DNA of 5,884 nucleotides, from NCBI GenBank assembly GCA_002449335.1, contig DKDL01000093.1, forward strand, positions 1 through 5,884, written 5' to 3'. The notes beneath the pieces are model-generated. The model did no database searches, was not told the origin of the DNA, and saw nothing but the letters and a program-made list of their open reading frames with translations. The position numbers were made by a program, and so were the translations under genes. Below are positions 1-5,884 of this stretch, one piece after another. Each line of letters opens with the position of its first letter. The stretch's first letter is position 1. The stretch is from Succinatimonas sp. UBA6849 (GTDB lineage Bacteria; Pseudomonadota; Gammaproteobacteria; Enterobacterales; Succinivibrionaceae).

Positions 1-71
1 ACTTTTTAAGATCCAGTGCATGAAGATTTAACAAAATCTTAAAAAAATATGATTAAGTTCAATATTTAAGT

Positions 72-100
72 GTAACATTTAACATTTTCTTAGCTATAAT
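72..100 (+). promoter_or_regulatory. candidate sigma-70 promoter (long leader)
   Basis: A perfect -10 hexamer TATAAT (95-100) lies 17 bp after GTAACA (72-77), which matches 4 of 6 positions of the TTGACA -35 consensus. Transcription would start near 107 and give a leader of about 200 nt before the chemoreceptor start codon, with no reading frame in between. The region is AT-rich, so a chance match is possible. It may supply basal expression of the receptor or a short noncoding transcript. Confidence 0.4.
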
Positions 101-237
101 CAGAGAGTAATCGTTTAGTTAGATAAGGAAGAATTTTAATCAAAGCTGTGTTGTAGCAAAGCATTGATCAGATTAAGTAGAATTAAATTTCTTTTTTTGT
201 GAACATGTTTATCTACAAAATTAGTTTCAAAAAATAT

Positions 238-264
238 TAAAGTTTTTCTTTATTTTGCTGATAC
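238..264 (+). promoter_or_regulatory. sigma-28 (FliA) flagellar-class promoter of the chemoreceptor gene
   Basis: TAAAGTTT at 238-245 matches the sigma-28 -35 consensus exactly. After an 11-bp spacer (246-256) comes GCTGATAC at 257-264, which matches 6 of 8 positions of the -10 consensus GCCGATAA. The enterobacterial sigma-28 consensus is TAAAGTTT-N11-GCCGATAA and it typically drives late flagellar and chemotaxis genes, so finding it about 40 bp before a chemoreceptor start is coherent. Transcription should begin around 271-273, leaving a leader of roughly 30 nt. The assignment comes from consensus match and context. Confidence 0.78.
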
Positions 265-304
265 AAGGTTATTGTAAGTAGAAGTTTGAAAATAAGTGAC
301 AGCT

Positions 305-1924
305 ATGAATATATTACATTCTTTAGGCGTTAAAGCTAAACTTGCAGCTGCATTTGCCGCTGTGATTTTTCTTTCCCTTGTAATTGCTATTGTTTCAATT
401 ACAAGTATCACCAATTCTCGTTCTGTAGCTAACTTCGCAAAAGAAGTTATTGAACAGCATTACAGTAAGATTGTTCAGATCTCAAGAAATGTTAATACAT
501 TCCGTGATGATATGACCATGTTTACTAATAATGTTGCTACATACAATAAAGAGAGTGCAGCAAAAGCTGATGCTGATATCGAGAAGTTACGTGCATCAAT
601 GTCTGATATTAAGTTATTAGATCCTACAGATGCAGCTGACTTTGAGAAGTTGAAAGGTTTCATCAACTCTGCTATCGACGTTTACAAAAACAAGATGGAA
701 CACATGGTTGATAGAGGTTATTCAGTTGATGTTAGAAATACCTATAACAATGAGCTGTTCCCTGTTTTAAATGATTCTATCGCTGAAATTAACCGTTTAG
801 TTGGTCTGTACTTAGACAGAGTTGACAACAACGTAACTTCAATGACTGATGTATCACCAATTGTAATTATTCTTGTAATTACTTTAATAGCTGTGATCTT
901 CTCTGCTGTAATTGCTTACAAGTTACCTAAAGCATTTATTGGAGTCCTACACTATGCTGTATCTCACGCTGCTGTAATGTCACGTGGTGATTTAACTCAG
1001 CCTGTTGAGAACAGAGGTCGTTCTGATGAATTTGGTCAGTTACTAGACTCATTAGAAAAAATGCGTTTAGACTGGCAGAACAATGTAAAGGTTATTAAAT
1101 CAGCTACAGACAACCTAGAGAATGCATTCAATAAGATCGATGAAGTTACATCTGATATGAATGACAAAGCTCAGGAGTCACAAAACCGTTCTATTACAGT
1201 TGCAGCTGCCGCTGACGAGATGGTATCAACTACCTCTGATATTGCTAAGAACTGTGAATCTGCTGCTGCAAATTCTAACCAGTCAAATGACACCACTCAG
1301 CAGGGTGTTCATAAGGTTCAGTTAACCATTGAAGGTATTCAAAACCAGGTAGTAAAATCAAAACAGGATGCTGAGTATGTTCAGTCTTTAGTAGATCAGG
1401 CTCAAAAGATTGGTACTATTGTTCAGACCATTGATGACATCGCATCTCAGACCAACTTGCTTGCTTTAAATGCTGCTATTGAGGCTGCTCGTGCTGGTGA
1501 GTATGGTAAAGGATTCGCCGTGGTTGCAGATGAAGTTCGTGCCCTTGCATCAAGAACTTCAACCTCAACTCAGGAAATTACCAAGATGGTTACCCAGATT
1601 CAGTCAAATGCTAATACAGCAAACGAATCAATGCAGTCATCAGTTAAGAACATGGATAGCTTAGCTGTTGAGACCAGCACCATCGAAGAGTTATTAAACA
1701 ACATTACCGAGCAGGTAAGTTCTGTAAATGCTCAGATCACACAGATTGCTACAGCTGCTGAACAGCAGACCACTGCAACCTCAGAGATTTCTGGCAATAT
1801 GCAGGATATTACCCATTCTTCACAAGCTCTGTCAAAAGATTGTTCAGATGCTAAGGAAGAAGTTAACCGTTCAATGTCTCTGTTACAAGACTTGGTTGAG
1901 AGCTTGAACAGAATGAAGGTTTAA
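305..1924 (+). CDS. methyl-accepting chemotaxis protein (transmembrane chemoreceptor)
   Basis: Inner-membrane chemoreceptor that senses a periplasmic ligand and controls the CheA kinase through CheW. Numbered from the ATG at 305 (539 aa): cytoplasmic start and TM1 about 13-34; a helical periplasmic domain of about 150 residues (35-184), a size that fits the four-helix-bundle 4HB_MCP class; TM2 about 185-205; HAMP about 206-259, with GDL at 228-230 and DEFG at 241-244; then a long coiled-coil signalling hairpin whose tip contains QTNLLALNAAIEAARAGE (382-399) and GFAVVADEVRALA (403-415). The HAMP-to-tip spacing is about 14 residues longer than I recall for E. coli Tsr, suggesting the 40-heptad class. 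There is no NWETF-like CheR tether; the protein ends NRMKV. The frame also opens at GTG 296, nine bases earlier; neither start has a strong ribosome binding site. A sigma-28-type promoter precedes the gene and a strong hairpin follows it. The ligand cannot be predicted. Confidence 0.96.
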   Translation: MNILHSLGVKAKLAAAFAAVIFLSLVIAIVSITSITNSRSVANFAKEVIEQHYSKIVQISRNVNTFRDDMTMFTNNVATYNKESAAKADADIEKLRASMSDIKLLDPTDAADFEKLKGFINSAIDVYKNKMEHMVDRGYSVDVRNTYNNELFPVLNDSIAEINRLVGLYLDRVDNNVTSMTDVSPIVIILVITLIAVIFSAVIAYKLPKAFIGVLHYAVSHAAVMSRGDLTQPVENRGRSDEFGQLLDSLEKMRLDWQNNVKVIKSATDNLENAFNKIDEVTSDMNDKAQESQNRSITVAAAADEMVSTTSDIAKNCESAAANSNQSNDTTQQGVHKVQLTIEGIQNQVVKSKQDAEYVQSLVDQAQKIGTIVQTIDDIASQTNLLALNAAIEAARAGEYGKGFAVVADEVRALASRTSTSTQEITKMVTQIQSNANTANESMQSSVKNMDSLAVETSTIEELLNNITEQVSSVNAQITQIATAAEQQTTATSEISGNMQDITHSSQALSKDCSDAKEEVNRSMSLLQDLVESLNRMKV

Positions 1925-1945
1925 AGCTTGCTTATTAAAGCTTAT

Positions 1946-1975
1946 AAAGGGCAATCTCACAGAGATTGCCCTTTT
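1946..1975. terminator. perfect 13-bp hairpin terminator between convergent genes
   Basis: The left arm at 1946-1958 (AAAGGGCAATCTC) pairs perfectly with the right arm at 1962-1974 across a 3-nt loop, ACA. On the plus strand the stem ends in CTTTT, 21 bp after the chemoreceptor stop codon. Read from the minus strand the stem ends in CCCTTTATAA, so the same hairpin can also stop transcripts leaving uvrC. The A/U pairs at the stem base provide a short U-tract in both directions, typical of a shared bidirectional terminator. The plus-strand role is the more certain of the two. Confidence 0.85.
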
Positions 1976-2015
1976 AGTATCAAAATACAAGAGAGAATTC
2001 AGTAAGTATCTATAA

Positions 2016-2030
2016 GAGCTTAAAAAGCTC
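2016..2030 (-). terminator. small hairpin just after uvrC, possible weak terminator
   Basis: GAGCTT (2016-2021) and AAGCTC (2025-2030) form a 6-bp stem with a 3-nt loop, starting 8 bp beyond the uvrC stop codon. On the minus strand it is followed by TTATA, so the U-tract is poor. It may add to the stronger hairpin further on at 1946-1974 or help stabilise the mRNA end. It could also be chance. Confidence 0.35.
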
Positions 2031-2038
2031 AAAGACTT

Positions 2039-3874
2039 TTACAAGCTGTGGATACTCTCATAAATATCCTGAGCCATCTCCTCAGATATTCCTGGAACCT
2101 TCTTCAGCTCTTCAATACTTGCATTCATTACTTCTCTGATACCACCTAGATGCTTTAATAAAGCCTGACGTCTCTTTGGACCAATGCCTTGGATATTCTC
2201 AAGTACACTGTGGGTTCTGGCTTTCTGTCTTCTGTTTCTATGACCGGTAATTGCAAAGCGGTGAGATTCATCACGAATATGTAAAACCAACTGCAAAGCA
2301 GGATCATCTAAAGTTAAGTGATACTCTTCTCTTGTATAACCACGGATTAGAGTTTCTAAACCTTCCTTTCTGCCCTCACCTTTAGCTACTGCTACAATTA
2401 AAGGTGGTGTAACTTTAAACTTTGAAAAGATATCTGAGATTACCTCTTCAGCCTGTTTTAACTGACCTTTACCACCATCAATAAAGATAAGCTCAGGAAT
2501 AATACCTTCACGAGGCTCTTTAAAACGACGTGTCAGTACCTGATGCATAGCAGCAAAGTCGTCACCTGGAGTTATACCATCAATGTTAAAGCGCCTGTAA
2601 TTTGCGCTATCGGGTCCTTCCCTGTTAAATGATACACAGGATGCTACAGTAAGCTCACCTTGTGTATGGGAGATGTCATAACACTCCATATGATTAACAT
2701 TAGAGATATGTAATACTTTCTCTAAAGACTCAATTCTCTTTTTAGCTGTAGTCTTATCAGCTAATTTTGCCTGTAGCGATGCCTTAGCGTTCTCTTTAGC
2801 TAATTTTAAGTATTTGGCTCTCTCAGCTCTTACTGAGGTTAAAAAGTGGATTTCTTTTGAGCAGTGTTGTTTTACAGCTTCTGTAATCACATCAGGATCT
2901 TCAATCTTATCATCTAAGATAATTTCCTTAGGATACATTGAAGCTCTGCTCTCAGATAGGTAAAACTGTGTTACAAAAGCAGTAAGAGGATCATCACCTT
3001 CAATTTCTGACAATTTTGAAAAGTATGATCTGGTACCGATGATCCTACCTTTACGGATAAAGAGCACATGAGAGCAGCAAAGTTCCTGAGCACATTCATG
3101 AGCAATTACATCCATATCAAACATTAAATCGCCTGAGACTGACTGTGATTCCTGAACTCGTCTTAGAGCTAACAGCTGATCTCTTAATTTGGCAGCTTCT
3201 TCAAATTCAAGTTTTTCTGAGGCCTCTTCCATTCTTTTAGTCAAATCATTTAGAACATCCTGATTTTGACCTTTTAAGAACATCCTGATGTAATTTACCT
3301 GCTCCATGTAGTTCTTATAGGCACTTTCAGTCATAGGAACGCATGGCGCCAGACACTTACCAATTTGAGCCATAAGACAAGGTCTAGAGCGGTGAGCATA
3401 AACGGTATCAGCACACTGTCTTATAGGAAAGAGCTTCTGTAGGAGCTTTAAACTCTCTTTTGCTGCACTGACGTCAGGATATGGACCAAAATACTCACAA
3501 TCAATCTTTTTAGCACCACGATAATAATAGAGTCTTGGATGCTTTGATTTTGAAAGCACTAAATATGGATAAGACTTATCGTCACGTAAAAGAATGTTGT
3601 AGTGAGGCTGATACTTCTTAATTAGATTATTCTCTAAAATTAAGGCTTCTGCCTCAGAGAAGGTAACTGTAAATTCAATATGATGGATATGATGAATTAG
3701 AGCATTGGTTTTAAAGTTAACTTCTTTTAGAAAGTACGAGGACAAACGCTTTTTAAGATCTTTTGCTTTACCTACATAGATGACTGTTTCATCATCTGAA
3801 TACATTCTGTAAGAGCCAGGACGATTAGGAACTGTCTTTAAGAAACTTTTATAATCAAATTTAATATCAGGCAT
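2039..3874 (-). CDS. uvrC: excinuclease ABC subunit C
   Basis: Dual-incision nuclease of nucleotide excision repair: with UvrB bound at a lesion it cuts the damaged strand on both the 3' and 5' sides. Numbered from the ATG at 3874 (611 aa): GIY-YIG domain for 3' incision, about 16-95, with GSY at 20-22, YVG at 33-35 and catalytic-type Arg43; four cysteines at 154, 166, 174 and 178, the set reported to bind an iron-sulphur cluster in E. coli UvrC; UVR domain for UvrB contact about 208-243 (LEFEEAAKLRDQL); RNase H-like domain for 5' incision about 383-545, with Asp400 (CYDISH), Asp438 (TPGDD), Asp466 (IDGGKG) and His538 (RDESH); tandem helix-hairpin-helix DNA-binding tail about 557-611 (GIGPKRR, VPGIS). 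All expected domains and catalytic residues are present. The frame extends six codons upstream to a TTG at 3892, but the ATG matches the family start; no strong ribosome binding site precedes it. The downstream neighbour is a convergent chemoreceptor gene, and no uvrY or pgsA is seen nearby. Confidence 0.98.
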   Translation of the reverse strand: MPDIKFDYKSFLKTVPNRPGSYRMYSDDETVIYVGKAKDLKKRLSSYFLKEVNFKTNALIHHIHHIEFTVTFSEAEALILENNLIKKYQPHYNILLRDDKSYPYLVLSKSKHPRLYYYRGAKKIDCEYFGPYPDVSAAKESLKLLQKLFPIRQCADTVYAHRSRPCLMAQIGKCLAPCVPMTESAYKNYMEQVNYIRMFLKGQNQDVLNDLTKRMEEASEKLEFEEAAKLRDQLLALRRVQESQSVSGDLMFDMDVIAHECAQELCCSHVLFIRKGRIIGTRSYFSKLSEIEGDDPLTAFVTQFYLSESRASMYPKEIILDDKIEDPDVITEAVKQHCSKEIHFLTSVRAERAKYLKLAKENAKASLQAKLADKTTAKKRIESLEKVLHISNVNHMECYDISHTQGELTVASCVSFNREGPDSANYRRFNIDGITPGDDFAAMHQVLTRRFKEPREGIIPELIFIDGGKGQLKQAEEVISDIFSKFKVTPPLIVAVAKGEGRKEGLETLIRGYTREEYHLTLDDPALQLVLHIRDESHRFAITGHRNRRQKARTHSVLENIQGIGPKRRQALLKHLGGIREVMNASIEELKKVPGISEEMAQDIYESIHSL

Positions 3875-4002
3875 GATTTGTATCAGAATCAACCAAACAG
3901 CATGAATTTAATTGTTTAAAATTAAACCAAATTTAAAACTAAAACTCATATGGATAGGACATGATAGTAACCTGTACCATAACAAGTCGCTAGCTAACAA
4001 GG

Positions 4003-5631
4003 CTAAATAACTAATTGATATTGCGAAAAAGCTCTTACCTTAGGATCTGCATTGAAGACAGCAGCTATTCTTAATAGCTCATCCTTTCTAGGCACAATAT
4101 TGCCATAGTTACGTGTTTTTATCTGCTCTACTGCATCAAGTAGTTTTGACTTTGCTTCGGTCTCATTTTTTGCGTACTTAAATTCAAAGACTATTCTTCT
4201 GTTATCTGTATTTACAATTAAATCCGCTCTGCCCTTTGCTTCATGAACCTCAGATAATACTTCCTGATGTGCACCTAACAAGTAAAGCTTTAACATATTC
4301 TGCACTGATGATTCTGACACTATAGGGTAATTGTCATAAGAGACAGAGTTTAAAGCACTGTTAAAGAGGTTGATGATGTTATCAACTGTGCCTACTTCTA
4401 ACAGGTTTCTACCATAATCATCAGTGATATCAGTGTTTCCTTTAAAGATATTGTTTGCAAGCAATCTGTTTAAGGCTTTATAGATTTCTCCATTTGGAAT
4501 ACCTAAAACTACTGTAGAGGTTTTATTAAGATCTGACCTTAAGGTTAAGTATCCTGTCTGACACATCAGTACATTCTGATTCATTGAAGTTAATGCTGTT
4601 GGATTTTTAAAGTCATCATCTGTAACCTTTAAACTCTTATCTTTGTCTAAGTAGTCAAAAATATTTAGTTCGTGAGTTTTTAAATAGTTAACCAGGATAG
4701 AAGGTAAGCCTCCATTGTCGTACCAGTACTCTCCAAAATCTACAAATTTATTTTTTACAATGTTTTGGAAAAATTTATTTACAGACCATGTACTGAATAC
4801 TTTCTTTTTATAGAATTCATCAAAGCAGTAACCATCATAGTTTTGAGCCATCATGTCTAACATTGACTCAAGCATATCATCTGTTACATCATCCTCAGAG
4901 CCGTTATTCTCATAAGATGAAGCTAGTTTTAAGTAATCAATGTAGTATTTTTTAATCTCGTCTCTGGTAAAGCCTATCATCTGAGAATAGACACTGTCAT
5001 TAGTAATATCGTTGATATCAGAACCAATAGAAAAGATTTCTACATCTTTTAATCTCGTGACACCTGTTATTCCTAAAAATTTAATCGCAAACTTATCTTT
5101 GATGTTGGCATAAAATCTTTTTATTTTTTTCTGGAATTCCTTATATAGGTCATCATTATTGATGTTAGAGGTTAACTGATAGTCATACTCATCAATTAAG
5201 ATCACGATTTGACGGTTTTCTTCTTCTAGTTTTTCAAGAAGGCATAAGATTGAGTCTTCAGGCTCTGTTTTTTCAACATAACCTTTAACGCTGATTTTGT
5301 TTGCAAATTCAGAAATTATTGAATTTAGTTGCTTTTTGAATAAGTCCAATGAGGAGTTATCTAAATTCAAAAAACTCAGTCTGAATACAGGATATGTAGG
5401 CTCTGTCCACTTATCGTATATCCATGTATCTTTAAAGTAAGGTTCTACCCCCGTTTCAAATAAAGTTGCTATGGTATCTAAGGTAAGAGACTTACCAAAA
5501 CGGCGAGGACGGGAGATAAAAACTCTAGCTTCATTGTTAAGGAGATTATAGATATATTCAGTTTTATCTACATAAATTTGGTTATTTAAAACAAAATTTT
5601 TAAATGAACCAGTATTACCTATCTTTTTCAT
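4003..5631 (-). CDS. AAA-ATPase-like protein with C-terminal PD-(D/E)XK nuclease fold, function unknown
   Basis: Belongs to the widespread AAA-ATPase_like plus PDDEXK_9 (formerly DUF1703) architecture; biological role not established. Numbered from the ATG at 5631 (542 aa): N-terminal family signature NNQIYVDKTEYIYNLL (16-31); Walker A-like ISRPRRFGKSLT (39-50, Lys47), which lacks the usual first glycine, as is usual for this family; Walker B VILIDEYD (143-150, Asp147-Glu148); LGITGVTRLKDVEIFS (186-201); YDGYCFDE (265-272); CQTGYLTL (357-364); and a nuclease core GRADLIV (467-473) followed by VFEFKYAK (481-488), giving Asp470, Glu483 and Lys485, with helix residue Gln503. Both the ATPase and nuclease motifs look intact. 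No signal peptide or membrane segment is seen. The frame also opens at ATG 5661, but the family N-terminus and a GAGTGGGA purine stretch just upstream favour 5631. A paralog lies immediately upstream on the same strand, and uvrC follows 128 bp downstream without an obvious terminator. Confidence 0.92.
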   Translation of the reverse strand: MKKIGNTGSFKNFVLNNQIYVDKTEYIYNLLNNEARVFISRPRRFGKSLTLDTIATLFETGVEPYFKDTWIYDKWTEPTYPVFRLSFLNLDNSSLDLFKKQLNSIISEFANKISVKGYVEKTEPEDSILCLLEKLEEENRQIVILIDEYDYQLTSNINNDDLYKEFQKKIKRFYANIKDKFAIKFLGITGVTRLKDVEIFSIGSDINDITNDSVYSQMIGFTRDEIKKYYIDYLKLASSYENNGSEDDVTDDMLESMLDMMAQNYDGYCFDEFYKKKVFSTWSVNKFFQNIVKNKFVDFGEYWYDNGGLPSILVNYLKTHELNIFDYLDKDKSLKVTDDDFKNPTALTSMNQNVLMCQTGYLTLRSDLNKTSTVVLGIPNGEIYKALNRLLANNIFKGNTDITDDYGRNLLEVGTVDNIINLFNSALNSVSYDNYPIVSESSVQNMLKLYLLGAHQEVLSEVHEAKGRADLIVNTDNRRIVFEFKYAKNETEAKSKLLDAVEQIKTRNYGNIVPRKDELLRIAAVFNADPKVRAFSQYQLVI

Positions 5632-5693
5632 ATTGATAATCCCACTCGCCTTAAGAAACATGTATGCTTATTATTTTAACTTAAATTGAATAA

Positions 5694-5711
5694 AGCTTTA
5701 CCACTAAAGCT
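5694..5711 (-). terminator. hairpin between the two AAA/PD-(D/E)XK paralogs, possible weak terminator
   Basis: AGCTTTA (5694-5700) and TAAAGCT (5705-5711) form a perfect 7-bp stem around a CCAC loop, 15 bp after the stop codon of the upstream paralog. On the minus strand it is followed by TTATT. The stem is AT-rich with a short U-tract, so termination would be partial at best, and the downstream paralog could still be read from the same transcript. Confidence 0.4.
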
Positions 5712-5726
5712 AGATAGAAACAGTTG

Positions 5727-5884
5727 TTATAAAACATTCTGATAATCTTTAAAAGCTCTTACCTTAGGATCTGCATTAAAGACTGCTGCAATTCTTAAAA
5801 GTTCATCTTTTCTAGGTACAATATTACCGTAGTCTCGTGTCTTTACCTGCTCTACAGCTTCGCTAAGCTTTGCCTTAGCCTCAG
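5727..5884 (-). CDS. 3' end of a second AAA-ATPase-like/PD-(D/E)XK protein (partial, runs off the window)
   Basis: An open frame enters from the right edge and ends at TAA (5729-5727), giving the last 51 residues of a protein. It aligns without gaps to the C-terminus of the neighbouring complete gene: over 44 residues, from EAKAKLSEAVEQVKTRD to the PKVRAF motif, 39 are identical. The final seven residues differ (KDYQNVL here, SQYQLVI in the neighbour). This segment covers the helix with the conserved Gln of the PD-(D/E)XK fold (VEQVKTR) and the last core strand (LLRIAAVFNADP). The ATPase domain and catalytic Asp/Glu/Lys lie outside the window, so whether the gene is intact cannot be judged. 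The 95-bp gap to the neighbour's ATG (5631) would allow co-transcription. Too short for a stand-alone identification; the call rests on similarity to the adjacent gene. Confidence 0.88.
   Translation of the reverse strand, partial: EAKAKLSEAVEQVKTRDYGNIVPRKDELLRIAAVFNADPKVRAFKDYQNVL

Larger units (their letters stand above)
1..304. other. AT-rich noncoding region upstream of the chemoreceptor gene
   Basis: No coding region of meaningful length is visible on either strand; the short ATG frames near 49 and 205 stop after 6 and 11 codons. The stretch holds two promoter candidates, listed separately: a TATAAT-type one near 72-100 and a sigma-28 one at 238-264. A 7-bp inverted repeat (AAGATTT at 23-29, AAATCTT at 34-40, loop AACA) is followed by a run of A rather than T, so it does not look like a terminator for either strand. 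An AAGGAAG purine run at 125-131 resembles a ribosome binding site but has no usable reading frame after it. Confidence 0.7.

Noticed and set aside
23..40. 7-bp inverted repeat AAGATTT/AAATCTT as a terminator of an upstream gene
   Set aside because: The stem is AT-rich and is followed by a run of A on the plus strand; on the minus strand the T run precedes the stem instead of following it.
198..213. CRP-like half site TGTGA in the receptor upstream region
   Set aside because: The second half (TTATC at the required spacing) matches TCACA poorly, so a CRP site is not supported.
475..666. 63-codon minus-strand open frame inside the chemoreceptor gene
   Set aside because: It lies wholly opposite the well-supported receptor coding sequence and shows no recognisable protein features, so it is a shadow frame.
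1470..1664. 64-codon plus-strand open frame inside the chemoreceptor gene
   Set aside because: It overlaps, in another frame, the most conserved part of the receptor signalling hairpin; its composition is that of an out-of-frame translation.
3875..3892. TTG at 3892 as the uvrC start, adding six residues
   Set aside because: The ATG at 3874 gives the N-terminus and length expected for UvrC, and TTG is a less favoured start with no better ribosome binding site.
3875..3900. LexA-type operator upstream of uvrC
   Set aside because: A CTGT is present at the far end of this stretch, but there is no ACAG partner at the required 8-bp spacing.
5632..5661. ATG at 5661 as the start of the AAA-ATPase-like gene, adding ten residues
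   Set aside because: No purine-rich binding site precedes it, and the family N-terminus begins close to the ATG at 5631, which has GAGTGGGA upstream.

Overview
The window looks like chromosomal DNA from an AT-rich, motile, Gram-negative bacterium, most likely a gammaproteobacterium. The UvrC protein resembles E. coli UvrC through its whole length (611 aa here from the chosen ATG, against 610 as I recall), and the chemoreceptor gene sits behind what looks like a sigma-28 (FliA) flagellar promoter. AT-rich composition together with a tandem pair of AAA-ATPase/PD-(D/E)XK proteins, a family often multicopy in gut and rumen anaerobes, would fit a Succinivibrionaceae-like organism. That family-level placement is a guess.

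Layout. Positions 1-304 are AT-rich and noncoding, with a good TATAAT-type promoter candidate near 72-100 and a near-consensus sigma-28 promoter at 238-264. The plus-strand gene at 305-1924 encodes a two-TM methyl-accepting chemotaxis protein. It ends at a perfect 13-bp hairpin (1946-1974) in the convergent gap before uvrC, which lies on the minus strand at 3874-2039. Upstream of uvrC on the same strand is a complete AAA-ATPase-like gene with a C-terminal PD-(D/E)XK nuclease fold (5631-4003). Upstream of that is the 3' end of a second, paralogous gene of the same family (5884-5727), cut by the window edge.

Function. The chemoreceptor feeds the CheA/CheW pathway and appears to be controlled with the flagellar regulon. 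UvrC is the dual-incision nuclease of nucleotide excision repair. No functional link between them is visible. The two AAA/PD-(D/E)XK paralogs form a small accessory island of unknown function next to the housekeeping repair gene. Their C-terminal tails are nearly identical in protein (39 of 44 aligned residues) but differ at many silent sites, so this is an older duplication or a co-acquired pair under protein-level constraint. No RNA genes, CRISPR arrays, insertion sequences or phage genes were recognised.
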